Origin: an uncultured Mesocricetibacter sp.
GTDB lineage: Bacteria; Pseudomonadota; Gammaproteobacteria; Enterobacterales; Pasteurellaceae
Assembly: GCA_905373425.1 (NCBI GenBank)
Contig: CAJPST010000090.1
Coordinates: 1 to 9,307 of the forward strand
DNA: 9,307 nt
Direction of reading: 5' to 3'
Made by a program: the position numbers and the translations under genes. A model generated the notes under the pieces. That model had not been told where the DNA came from. It searched no databases and saw nothing but the letters and a program-made list of their open reading frames with translations. Below, piece after piece: positions 1 to 5,336 of the stretch (position 1 is its first letter; every line of letters begins with the position of its first letter).

Positions 1-2
1 TG

Positions 3-236
3 AAAGGAAAAGCGATACAAAGCATGAGTCGTCGAGGGAATTGCTACGACAATGCCGTGATTGAAAGCTTTTTTGCGATATTAAAATCCGAGTGCTTTTA
101 CTCTCGGACTTATCATTCAATTGCTGAATTACAGGCAGAGATTGAAGAATATTTGGTGTATTACAATCAAAAACGAATTAAACTTGGTTTAAAAGGATTG
201 AGCCCGGTGCAATACCGAGCTCAATATTTAAGTTAA
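3..236 (+). CDS. IS3-family transposase, C-terminal part (orfB product, 5' end outside window)
   Basis: The open frame runs in from the window edge at base 3; the ATG at 24 is internal, not the start. The protein is the end of the integrase-type catalytic domain. The motif SRRGNCYDNAVIESFF contains the last acid of the DDE triad (the E of VIES), followed seven residues later by the conserved lysine (E-x6-K, in ESFFAILK). The tail, with YYNQKRIKLGL and SPVQYR, is typical of IS3-family (IS150-like) orfB products. In this family orfB is normally made as an OrfAB fusion by -1 frameshifting, and the fusion protein cuts and joins the IS ends. The frame is intact to its stop, so nothing here suggests decay, but activity cannot be judged from this fragment. 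Confidence 0.9.
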   Translation, partial: KGKAIQSMSRRGNCYDNAVIESFFAILKSECFYSRTYHSIAELQAEIEEYLVYYNQKRIKLGLKGLSPVQYRAQYLS

Positions 237-242
237 CTAACC

Positions 243-267
243 TGTCCAACTTTTGGAGGGCAGATCA
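243..267 (+). repeat. Right terminal inverted repeat of the IS
   Basis: The sequence begins TGTCCAACTTTTGG and ends GGGCAGATCA. Read in reverse complement, TGATCTGCCCTCCAAAAG..., it aligns without gaps to the left terminal repeat of the second element (TGATCTGCACCCCAAAAC...), with four differences in 25. It begins six bases after the transposase stop, a usual spacing for IS3-family elements. Confidence 0.8.
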
Positions 268-314
268 CTTCTCAGTAAAATCTATAAAAAATCTTATCTG
301 AACTACATAATTCA

Positions 315-344
315 TTATGAAAGATCAAAATAAAATGCTACAAT
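315..344 (+). promoter_or_regulatory. Probable secE-nusG promoter
   Basis: An extended -10, TGCTACAAT (336-344), lies 55 bases before secE. The -35 is weak (TTATGA at 315-320, 18-base spacer), as is common where the TG extension is present. It lies between the IS end and secE, so secE-nusG appears to keep its own promoter despite the insertion. The weak -35 and the lack of other evidence keep this moderate. Confidence 0.5.
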
Positions 345-399
345 CCCTCGTTCAAAATGATGTCCTTATTTTTATAGTTAAATTAATGAGTCTTAGTGT

Positions 400-810
400 A
401 TGGCATTAGAAATTGAGAAAAAGAAAAATATTACGGAAGAAGTGGAGTTGAAGTCCAAAGGGTTAAATAACTTATTATGGGTGATCGTCTGTGTAGTCGT
501 AGTTACTGCGGCATTTGGCAATGTCTATTTTGTGGAGCAATATTCCGCTGCAATTCGTGTTGTTGGTGTAGTTGTTTTATTAGCTATTGCATTAGCTATT
601 GCGGCCTTGACGAATCAAGGTAAGACTGCCCTTTCGTTCTTCGGAGAATCTAGAACTGAATTACGTCGTATTGTTTGGCCGACTAGATCGGAAACAATGC
701 AAACTACTCTTATTGTAATGGGGGTTGCCGTCATCACCGCTTTAATCTTATGGGGATTGGATGGCATTATTATCGGGATTCTGAATTTCTTAACGGATTT
801 GAGGTTCTAA
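400..810 (+). CDS. secE: Preprotein translocase subunit SecE
   Basis: SecE is the small essential subunit of the SecYEG channel in the inner membrane; it clamps and stabilises SecY. The 136 residues match the three-helix form typical of gammaproteobacteria. Hydrophobic segments lie at about 24-45, 50-71 and 102-131. Between the second and third is the conserved cytoplasmic amphipathic region FFGESRTELRRIVWPTRSET (80-99), the hallmark of the family. The ribosome-binding site is poor (TGAG at 387-390). A tiny out-of-frame ATG at 386 ends inside secE at 409 and is probably irrelevant. The gene is followed after one base by nusG, the conserved secE-nusG pair of most bacteria. The genes usually found upstream in enteric relatives (tufB, tRNA-Trp) are replaced here by the IS. 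Confidence 0.95.
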   Translation: MALEIEKKKNITEEVELKSKGLNNLLWVIVCVVVVTAAFGNVYFVEQYSAAIRVVGVVVLLAIALAIAALTNQGKTALSFFGESRTELRRIVWPTRSETMQTTLIVMGVAVITALILWGLDGIIIGILNFLTDLRF

Positions 811-811
811 A

Positions 812-1366
812 ATGACAGAAACTGCACCAAAAAAACGTTGGTATGTATTACAAGCATTTTCGGGTTTTGAAGGGCGTGTTGCTGCAACATTGCGTGAATA
901 TATCAAATTACACCAAATGGAAAATCAATTTGGTGAGGTGTTGGTACCAACAGAAGAAGTAGTCGAAAACGTAGCGGGTAAACGTCGTAAAAGTGAACGC
1001 AAATATTTCCCTGGCTATGTTTTAGTTCAGATGGAAATGAATGACTACACTTGGCAGTTGGTTCGTAGCGTACCTCGTGTCATGGGATTTGTTGGCGGGA
1101 CACCGGATAAGCCGGCACCGATTAGTAATCGTGAAGCAGATATTATCTTGAATCGTCTTGAACAAAATAGCGATAAACCGCGGCCAAAAAATATGTTCCA
1201 CCCAGGAGAGGAAGTTCGTGTTACCGAGGGGCCTTTTGCTGATTTTAACGGTACGGTAGAAGAAGTTGATTACGAAAAAGGTCGTCTCAAAGTATCAGTT
1301 TCTATTTTTGGTCGAGCAACCCCAGTTGAACTTGAGTTTAGCCAAGTAGAAAAACAAAACGGTTAA
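812..1366 (+). CDS. nusG: Transcription termination/antitermination factor NusG
   Basis: NusG binds the clamp of RNA polymerase, raises elongation rate and links the polymerase to Rho or to ribosomal S10. At 184 residues it is close to the usual length. The N-terminal NGN domain covers about 9-118 (KRWYVLQAFSGFEGRVAATL, with the strand FPGYVLVQM at 66-74 and the RSVPRVMGFVGG segment at 85-96). A KOW domain follows at about 130-182, with PGEEVRVTEGPFADFNGTVE (131-150). The start is firm: GAGG at 801-804, inside the end of secE, is spaced seven bases from the ATG, and only one base separates the genes, so translation is probably coupled. An intrinsic terminator follows within 30 bases, so the operon ends here and does not run into rplK. 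Confidence 0.97.
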   Translation: MTETAPKKRWYVLQAFSGFEGRVAATLREYIKLHQMENQFGEVLVPTEEVVENVAGKRRKSERKYFPGYVLVQMEMNDYTWQLVRSVPRVMGFVGGTPDKPAPISNREADIILNRLEQNSDKPRPKNMFHPGEEVRVTEGPFADFNGTVEEVDYEKGRLKVSVSIFGRATPVELEFSQVEKQNG

Positions 1367-1392
1367 CCTAAAAATAGTTAATTCAAAGTAAG

Positions 1393-1423
1393 CAGGAACA
1401 AGGATTTGTTCCTGTTTTTCTTT
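1393..1423 (+). terminator. Intrinsic terminator of secE-nusG
   Basis: A perfect nine-base stem CAGGAACAA (1393-1401) pairs with TTGTTCCTG (1406-1414) around the loop GGAT. It is followed by TTTTTCTTT. It lies 26 bases after the nusG stop. Confidence 0.9.
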
Positions 1424-1435
1424 AAGCATTCTCCA

Positions 1436-1468
1436 ACGACACAACTTGTCGTATCTTATCCATATAAT
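1436..1468 (+). promoter_or_regulatory. Promoter-like region with a dyad, upstream of the 1502 ORF
   Basis: A consensus -10 TATAAT lies at 1463-1468, which would place the start point near 1475, 27 bases before the ORF. No good -35 sits at the proper distance. Instead a perfect dyad, ACGACA (1436-1441) with TGTCGT (1447-1452) around CAACT, covers the place where the -35 should be. That geometry suits a regulator site, but no known regulator was recognised. Confidence 0.45.
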
Positions 1469-1501
1469 ATCTGAGCATATACAAACAAAGAGGAAAAATT
1501 T

Positions 1502-1804
1502 ATGCTTAGACTAGGATTATTGGCTATTTTAACAGCTAAACTTCTGTTAAATATGACGAAAAACACAATAACGACAGAGCAGTTATTTGAAATGATACAA
1601 AATAATAGCACCCATGTTAGCGCTTTTGAAGATAAAGATTTTTATCAGAAATTCAAATCAGTGACTAAGACATCAAAAGATTGGAATGTCGACCAAAAGC
1701 GTGAGTTTGTTAAATTGATCATAGCAATATTTAAAGGAAGGAATGGATGGGATTTTATTGCGACGGATAGCGCGCAAAATATTTTTGAGTTAACTCAAGG
1801 TTAA
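1502..1804 (+). CDS. Unrecognised small protein, 100 residues
   Basis: I do not recognise this protein. The first ATG has a good ribosome-binding site (AAGAGGA ending eight to nine bases upstream) and a TATAAT further up, so it is probably expressed. The N-terminus is hydrophobic (LRLGLLAILTAKLLLN, residues 2-17) and reads like a weak membrane or signal segment without a clear cleavage site. From Met18 on the protein looks soluble, alpha-helical and charged, with KDFYQKFKSVTKTSKDW and KREFVKLIIAIFKGRNGWDF as its most distinctive stretches. Met18 would make a sensible cytosolic start but has no visible ribosome-binding site. Its size, charge and placement as a lone gene next to a second remnant resemble orphan immunity or cargo genes; that is inference only. 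It splits the usual nusG-rplK junction, so it is probably an acquired gene. Confidence 0.6.
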   Translation: MLRLGLLAILTAKLLLNMTKNTITTEQLFEMIQNNSTHVSAFEDKDFYQKFKSVTKTSKDWNVDQKREFVKLIIAIFKGRNGWDFIATDSAQNIFELTQG

Positions 1805-1834
1805 GAGCAAACATTAGAGTGCTTAAATTTGCTC
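1805..1834 (+). terminator. Possible weak terminator after the 1502 ORF
   Basis: GAGCAAA (1805-1811) pairs perfectly with TTTGCTC (1828-1834) right after the stop codon. The 16-base loop and the lack of a run of T afterwards make it a poor intrinsic terminator. It may only be a 3' stabilising hairpin. Confidence 0.3.
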
Positions 1835-1844
1835 ACTAAAATAA

Positions 1845-1988
1845 ATTTATGAAGGTCGAAGATACGAAATTAGAGAAATTTGGTTGGGCGGAGGACGGTG
1901 GGGAGAGGTTTATTTATCGGAAAGCTTCATACAAGCATTAAGGGAACATAAGGTAGAGTTATACCAAGGTGACACTAATCTCCCCTAA
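1845..1988 (+). pseudogene. Start-less coding remnant between the small ORF and rplK
   Basis: This frame is open from just after a stop at 1842-1844 to a stop at 1986-1988 (47 codons) but has no ATG or GTG start. It reads as protein, with WLGGGRWGEVYLSESFIQAL followed by a charged end that closes in YQGDTNLP. A second frame offers an ATG at 1849 but stops after 30 codons. The likeliest reading is the 3' end of a gene whose 5' part was lost, or a frameshifted gene. The pattern of a strand, then SESFIQAL-type helix near the C-terminus, recalls the ends of some toxin-immunity proteins, but I cannot assign a family. The middle is unusually G-rich for this genome. Confidence 0.35.
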
Positions 1989-2040
1989 ATGCAGATAAGA
2001 GTTGTGAGTGTAGCAATTTTACACAAAAGCTAAAAGATAC

Positions 2041-2069
2041 TTGAAAAATAGACAAAGTTTCAGTAGAAT
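2041..2069 (+). promoter_or_regulatory. rplK-rplA promoter
   Basis: TTGAAA (2041-2046) and TAGAAT (2064-2069) are separated by exactly 17 bases, a near-consensus sigma70 promoter. The start point would be near 2076, giving a leader of about 86 bases before rplK. Confidence 0.75.
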
Positions 2070-2083
2070 TCGCATTCCGCTTA

Positions 2084-2114
2084 CGGGTTGGATATCCGAT
2101 TCGTATTTTTATAT
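2084..2114 (+). promoter_or_regulatory. Attenuator-like hairpin in the rplK leader
   Basis: The 20 bases CGGGTTGGATATCCGATTCG (2084-2103) fold into an eight-pair stem with three G-U pairs and an ATAT loop. TATTTTTATAT follows directly. In the predicted leader RNA this looks like a weak intrinsic terminator placed about ten bases after the start point. It may limit read-through into rplKA, or simply be a structured leader. Confidence 0.35.
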
Positions 2115-2118
2115 AAAC

Positions 2119-2154
2119 GGGGAGCTGAGAGGCGTTATTACCCATTCAAAGGAA
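2119..2154 (+). promoter_or_regulatory. Probable L1 autoregulatory site and ribosome-binding site of rplK
   Basis: In gammaproteobacteria, free L1 represses the rplK-rplA message by binding a leader structure just upstream of rplK that mimics its 23S rRNA site. Here GGGG (2119-2122) can pair with CCC (2141-2143) around an irregular purine-rich internal loop (AGCTGAGAGGCG), directly before the ribosome-binding site AAAGGAAA (2148-2155). The place and general shape fit an L1 target. I have not matched it base by base to a known site. Confidence 0.45.
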
Positions 2155-2161
2155 ACAAAAA

Positions 2162-2590
2162 ATGGCAAAAAAAGTCCAAGCATACATTAAGCTACAAGTA
2201 GCGGCAGGTATGGCTAACCCTTCTCCACCAGTTGGTCCGGCGTTAGGTCAACAAGGTGTGAACATCATGGAATTCTGTAAAGCGTTTAATGCGCGCACAG
2301 AAAGTTTGGAAAAAGGTTTACCAATTCCTGTGGTTATCACTGTTTATGCAGACCGTTCATTCACTTTCGTTACTAAAACTCCACCTGCAGCAGTATTATT
2401 GAAAAAAGCAGCTGGTGTTAAATCCGGTTCTGCTAAACCGAACAAGGATAAAGTGGGTAAAGTGACTTTAGATCAAATCCGTCAAATCGCTGAAACTAAA
2501 GCTGCCGATATGACTGGGGCGACTATTGAAACTAAAATGAAATCAATTGCTGGTACTGCTCGTTCTATGGGCTTAACGGTGGAGGAATAA
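2162..2590 (+). CDS. rplK: 50S ribosomal protein L11
   Basis: L11 binds the GTPase-associated region of 23S rRNA at the base of the L7/L12 stalk and takes part in factor-dependent GTP hydrolysis and in RelA activation. Its 142 residues are the exact usual length. The N-terminal domain shows the proline-rich region PSPPVGPALGQQGVNIMEFC (20-39), the site where thiostrepton-type drugs act in the family. The C-terminal rRNA-binding domain ends with KSIAGTARSMGLTVEE (127-142), the L11 signature. AAAGGAAA sits six bases before the ATG. The stop is four bases before rplA, so the two are co-transcribed and probably coupled. Confidence 0.98.
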   Translation: MAKKVQAYIKLQVAAGMANPSPPVGPALGQQGVNIMEFCKAFNARTESLEKGLPIPVVITVYADRSFTFVTKTPPAAVLLKKAAGVKSGSAKPNKDKVGKVTLDQIRQIAETKAADMTGATIETKMKSIAGTARSMGLTVEE

Positions 2591-2594
2591 TACA

Positions 2595-3284
2595 ATGGCT
2601 AAATTGACTAAAAAAATGAAAGCAATCAAAGCCGGCGTTGATTCAACCAAAGCTTATGAAATTAATGAAGCTATTGCAGTATTAAAACAATTTGCAACAG
2701 CTAAATTTAAAGAAAGCGTTGATGTTGCAGTGAATTTAGGAATTGATGCGCGTAAATCTGATCAAAACGTACGTGGTGCAACAGTACTTCCTCACGGTAC
2801 AGGTCGTTCTGTACGTGTAGCTGTATTCACTCAAGGCGCTAATGCGGATGCTGCAAAAGAAGCCGGTGCCGATTTAGTCGGTATGGAAGACTTGGCCGAG
2901 CAAGTTAAAAAAGGCGAAATGAACTTCGATGTTGTTATTGCTTCTCCGGATGCAATGCGTGTAGTAGGTCAATTAGGTCAAGTATTAGGTCCACGTGGCT
3001 TAATGCCTAACCCAAAAGTTGGTACTGTAACACCTAACGTTGCTGAAGCAGTAAAAAATGCTAAGTCTGGTCAGATTCGTTATCGTAACGACAAAAACGG
3101 TATTATCCATACCACTATTGGTAAAGCTGATTTCACTGCAGATCAGTTAAAAGAAAACCTTCAAGCATTGTTAGCCGCTTTAGCTAAAGCAAAACCGGCG
3201 ACTGCGAAAGGTATCTTTATCAAGAAAGTGAGCATTTCTACTACAATGGGTGCGGGTGTTCAGGTTGATCAAACTAGCCTGTAA
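2595..3284 (+). CDS. rplA: 50S ribosomal protein L1
   Basis: L1 forms the mobile L1 stalk by the E site and helps release deacylated tRNA; free L1 also represses translation of its own operon. The 229 residues are typical. The family signature lies around 114-144 (IASPDAMRVVGQLGQVLGPR followed by GLMPNPKVGT). The RNA-binding region near the C-terminus holds ISTTMGAGVQVD (214-225). GGAGG at the end of rplK serves as ribosome-binding site for the ATG. A terminator begins 28 bases after the stop, so this transcript ends with L1; rplJ, rplL and rpoBC, which follow in enteric bacteria, are not in the window. Confidence 0.98.
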   Translation: MAKLTKKMKAIKAGVDSTKAYEINEAIAVLKQFATAKFKESVDVAVNLGIDARKSDQNVRGATVLPHGTGRSVRVAVFTQGANADAAKEAGADLVGMEDLAEQVKKGEMNFDVVIASPDAMRVVGQLGQVLGPRGLMPNPKVGTVTPNVAEAVKNAKSGQIRYRNDKNGIIHTTIGKADFTADQLKENLQALLAALAKAKPATAKGIFIKKVSISTTMGAGVQVDQTSL

Positions 3285-3311
3285 TTTAATGCGCTAGGAT
3301 AAATAGTATAT

Positions 3312-3343
3312 AAAAGTGCGGTCAATTTTGATCGCATTTTTTT
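3312..3343 (+). terminator. rplKA terminator built around an uptake signal
   Basis: TGCGGTCA (3317-3324) pairs with TGATCGCA (3329-3336), with one G-U pair, and a run of seven T follows. The left arm contains the uptake-signal core AAGTGCGGT at 3314-3322. Uptake signals placed in terminators are a known habit of Haemophilus-type genomes. Confidence 0.85.
3314..3322 (+). repeat. DNA uptake signal sequence (AAGTGCGGT)
   Basis: Exact nine-base core of the H. influenzae-type uptake signal, flanked by AA before and by an AT-rich stretch (CAATTTT) after, as in the extended consensus. It marks the genome as one that prefers its own DNA in transformation. Confidence 0.9.
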
Positions 3344-3377
3344 ATTGATATAAAAGCTAAAATAGCAAATAAAAGTG

Positions 3378-3416
3378 GGTTGAGGCCTTATAGTACAAGG
3401 CTTTAACCTATTTTTT
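3378..3416 (+). terminator. Second strong terminator downstream of rplA
   Basis: A 12-base stem pairs GGTTGAGGCCTT (3378-3389) with AAGGCTTTAACC (3397-3408), with two G-U pairs and a seven-base loop. TATTTTTT follows. It is stronger than the first terminator only 35 bases upstream, yet no gene lies between them. It may be a back-up, or the terminator of a gene that has been lost. Confidence 0.8.
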
Positions 3417-3474
3417 AATTTATCTTCCCGTAAAATACATTAACAATTCGCCAGAAAATATCTCTATTCGGTAA

Positions 3475-3555
3475 TTGCCGAGAATTATTAAAGAACTAAA
3501 TAAAGATTATCCGCGCATAACGGATTATAAAGAGTCACAACATTATGTTTATTAA
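3475..3555 (+). pseudogene. Possible short coding remnant in the rplA-aspA gap
   Basis: After a stop at 3472-3474 this frame runs to a stop at 3553-3555 without an ATG. It includes the protein-like stretch RIIKELNKDYPRITDYKE. It could be the 3' end of a deleted gene, or chance. The same bases contain two small hairpins (TCGG/CCGA near 3470 and ATCCG/CGGAT at 3509-3525). Apart from this and the three terminator-like hairpins, nothing is seen in the 375 bases between rplA and aspA. Confidence 0.2.
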
Positions 3556-3570
3556 AGGTTTCCTAAAAGG

Positions 3571-3597
3571 AAAGAGTTGGTAAAACCAACTCTTTTT
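3571..3597. terminator. Terminator hairpin, possibly bidirectional, downstream of aspA
   Basis: AAAGAGTTGG (3571-3580) pairs perfectly with CCAACTCTTT (3586-3595) around TAAAA. On the plus strand a run of T follows at once. On the minus strand, CTTTCCTTTT follows, a fair U-tract, and it lies about 65 bases past the aspA stop. It can serve aspA on the minus strand and block plus-strand transcription running into aspA. Confidence 0.75.
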
Positions 3598-3659
3598 CTA
3601 CTATAGTTAGAAAATGCTTCAAAGTAACCAAATTACTAACTATTTAGTCTACTCTATAC

Positions 3660-5081
3660 TTATTTAATTAATTTCGCTTTGTAAGTCGGATTCATCAGAT
3701 TTTCTATCGAAAGAATATCATCCAGCTCCGCTTCTGTTAGCAAGCCTTTTTCTAATACAACTTCACGCACGCTACGTCCTGTGGTGGCACAAATTTTTCC
3801 GATAATATCACCGTTATGGTGGCCGATAAACGGATTCAGATAAGTGATAATACCAATGGAATTTAGCACATAGTTTTCACAGATTTCCTTATTCACCGTA
3901 ATGCCGTCGATACATTTATCACGTAAATTCACACAGGCATTGCTGAGAATGTCAATACTCTCAAACATTGCTTGCCCGATTACCGGTTCCATTACGTTGA
4001 GCTGTAATTGTCCTGCTTCTGCTGCGAATGTTACCGTCGTATCATTACCGATTACTTTAAAGCATACTTGATTAACCACTTCCGGCACCACCGGGTTGAC
4101 TTTTGCCGGCATAATAGATGACCCTGCTTGTAGTTCAGGCAGGTTGATTTCATTTAATCCTGCGCGAGGACCGGATGAAAGCAAACGTAAGTCATTGCAG
4201 ACTTTGGATAGTTTCACCGCTGTGCGTTTTAACGCGCCGTGTACCATCACATAAGCACCGCAGTCTGAAGTCGCCTCAATCAAGTTTGGAGCTAAGACGC
4301 AAGGTAATCCCGTTACTTCAGCTAAGCGTTTAACCACTAGCTCGGCATAACCTTTAGGTGTGTTCAATCCGGTACCGATTGCGGTTGCCCCCAAGTTCAC
4401 TTCTAATAAAATCTCTGAAATATGGGTTAAATTGCGCACCTCTTCTTCTAATAAGACTGAAAACGCTTTAAATTCCTGCCCGACTGTCATCGGTACCGCA
4501 TCTTGTAACTGAGTACGTCCCATTTTCAGCACATTGGCAAATTCTTTTGCTTTATTATCAAATCCTTGTTGTAAATAATGAATTTTATCTACTAATTTGA
4601 CAATACTATTGTATACCGCAATGCGAAAGCCGGTCGGATAGGCATCGTTGGTGGATTGGCTGGCGTTGACGTGATCCATCGGATTGATAATTCCGTATTC
4701 ACCTTTTGAATGTCCTAAAATTTCTAAGGCGAGATTAGCCACGACTTCGTTAGTGTTCATATTTACCGATGTGCCGGCACCGCCCTGATAAACATCGGAC
4801 GGGAATTGATCTAAACATTTACCGGTGGTAAGAATCTCATCACAGGCTTTCGCAATAGCTTCGGCAATGTGCTGTGGAATTGCACCTAACTCACCATTGG
4901 CAAGTGCGGTAGCTTTTTTCACCATAATCATACCTTTGACAAATTCCGGTACATCAGAAATGGTAACATTTGAAATATTAAAATTTTCTACCGCTCTTAA
5001 AGTGTGAATTCCCCAATAAGCTTCTGCCGGGACTTCACGTTCGCCTAATAAATCTACTTCTTTGCGTGTTAATTCGGTCAT
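3660..5081 (-). CDS. aspA: Aspartate ammonia-lyase (aspartase)
   Basis: The enzyme converts L-aspartate to fumarate and ammonia in the cytoplasm. In facultative anaerobes the fumarate feeds fumarate reductase, so the gene usually serves anaerobic growth. The 473 residues are close to the usual length and cover the whole aspartase/fumarase fold. The superfamily signature GSSIMPAKVN is at 320-329 and carries the catalytic serine (by family, the first Ser, S321) on the flexible loop. The other two conserved regions are GTSVNMNTNE (103-112) and NASQSTND (139-146), with GRTQLQDAVP at 188-197 by the active site. NAS...NDAYP and the N-terminus favour aspartase over fumarase. GGAGGA lies eight bases before the ATG. 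It is divergent from gor, with a predicted FNR/CRP-controlled promoter between them. Confidence 0.97.
   Translation of the reverse strand: MTELTRKEVDLLGEREVPAEAYWGIHTLRAVENFNISNVTISDVPEFVKGMIMVKKATALANGELGAIPQHIAEAIAKACDEILTTGKCLDQFPSDVYQGGAGTSVNMNTNEVVANLALEILGHSKGEYGIINPMDHVNASQSTNDAYPTGFRIAVYNSIVKLVDKIHYLQQGFDNKAKEFANVLKMGRTQLQDAVPMTVGQEFKAFSVLLEEEVRNLTHISEILLEVNLGATAIGTGLNTPKGYAELVVKRLAEVTGLPCVLAPNLIEATSDCGAYVMVHGALKRTAVKLSKVCNDLRLLSSGPRAGLNEINLPELQAGSSIMPAKVNPVVPEVVNQVCFKVIGNDTTVTFAAEAGQLQLNVMEPVIGQAMFESIDILSNACVNLRDKCIDGITVNKEICENYVLNSIGIITYLNPFIGHHNGDIIGKICATTGRSVREVVLEKGLLTEAELDDILSIENLMNPTYKAKLIK
4902..4910 (+). repeat. DNA uptake signal sequence inside aspA
   Basis: An exact AAGTGCGGT core on the plus strand, followed by AGCTTTTTT, lies within the aspA coding region (minus-strand gene). 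It encodes ordinary residues of the early part of aspartase. Confidence 0.85.
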
Positions 5082-5108
5082 TTGATTTTCCTCCGATTAT
5101 TAGTTTTA

Positions 5109-5158
5109 CAGAATTATTATAAATTTAATTAAGCTGAAAATGTTTGATCACGATCACA
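5109..5158 (-). promoter_or_regulatory. aspA promoter with FNR/CRP-like site at -41.5
   Basis: On the minus strand TATAAT (5121 to 5116) is a consensus -10 and predicts a start point at 5109. The palindrome TTGATCACGATCAC (5144-5157) matches the FNR consensus TTGAT-N4-ATCAA at nine of ten positions. The slightly wider TTTGA-N6-TCACA (5143-5158) matches the CRP consensus TGTGA-N6-TCACA at nine of ten. Both are centred at 5150.5, exactly 41.5 bases upstream of the predicted start, the class II activator position. No good -35 is present, as expected for an activator-dependent promoter. In E. coli aspA is controlled by both regulators. Confidence 0.75.
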
Positions 5159-5181
5159 AATTACTATTTCCATCATCAACA

Positions 5182-5187
5182 TATAAT
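5182..5187 (+). promoter_or_regulatory. Possible -10 of the gor promoter
   Basis: TATAAT at 5182-5187 predicts a start near 5194, 126 bases before gor. No good -35 is in place. The shared FNR/CRP-like palindrome would lie at -43.5, slightly off the best activating position, so it might activate weakly or not act on this side. A weaker alternative is TTGCGT (5256-5261) with CAGAAT (5279-5284), 17 bases apart and closer to gor. Confidence 0.4.
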
Positions 5188-5225
5188 TTATTCAAACTAT
5201 TAGTTTTTATAAGGCAAAATCGGCT

Positions 5226-5336
5226 ATGCCAATCGAACCAATCACTTCAGACATTTTGCGTTCTTTATATTTTTTAGGCAGAATACGTCGCTATATCATA
5301 AATAGATTAAGGAAAAAAGATGAGCAAACATTATGA
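5226..5336 (+). CDS. Small basic ORF in the gor leader, overlapping the gor start
   Basis: A 36-codon ORF starts with ATG at 5226 and ends at TGA 5334-5336, overlapping gor by 17 bases in another frame. It has a weak ribosome-binding site, AAGG, 11 bases before the ATG. The peptide begins MPIEPITSDI and has a central mixed hydrophobic and basic stretch, LRSLYFLGRIRRYIINRL, that could form an amphipathic, membrane-binding helix. It ends with a charged tail. Its end lies past the gor ribosome-binding site (5309-5313), so its translation would cover and could couple to gor initiation. I do not recognise a family. It could be a regulatory leader peptide, a real small protein, or chance. Confidence 0.35.
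   Translation: MPIEPITSDILRSLYFLGRIRRYIINRLRKKDEQTL

Larger units (their letters stand above)
1..267 (+). mobile_element. Right end of an IS3-family insertion sequence
   Basis: This is the 3' part of an insertion sequence that begins outside the window. It holds the end of a DDE transposase gene (stop at 234-236), followed six bases later by a terminal repeat at 243-267 that ends in GGGCAGATCA. The reverse complement of that repeat matches the start of the second element at 9226 at about 21 of 25 positions, which identifies it as the right terminal repeat. Ends of the form TG...CA fit the IS3 family. The bases just after it (CTT) could be a target duplication, but the left flank is not visible. 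The element sits about 130 bases upstream of secE. Confidence 0.85.

Noticed and set aside
3603..3643. ATAGTTAG/CTAACTAT inverted repeat just after aspA as a terminator
   Set aside because: The stem is only eight AT-rich pairs with a 25-base loop and no T run; the hairpin at 3571-3597 is a far better candidate.
4825..5007. 60-codon plus-strand frame inside aspA
   Set aside because: It is antisense to the conserved N-terminal part of aspartase and has no ribosome-binding site.
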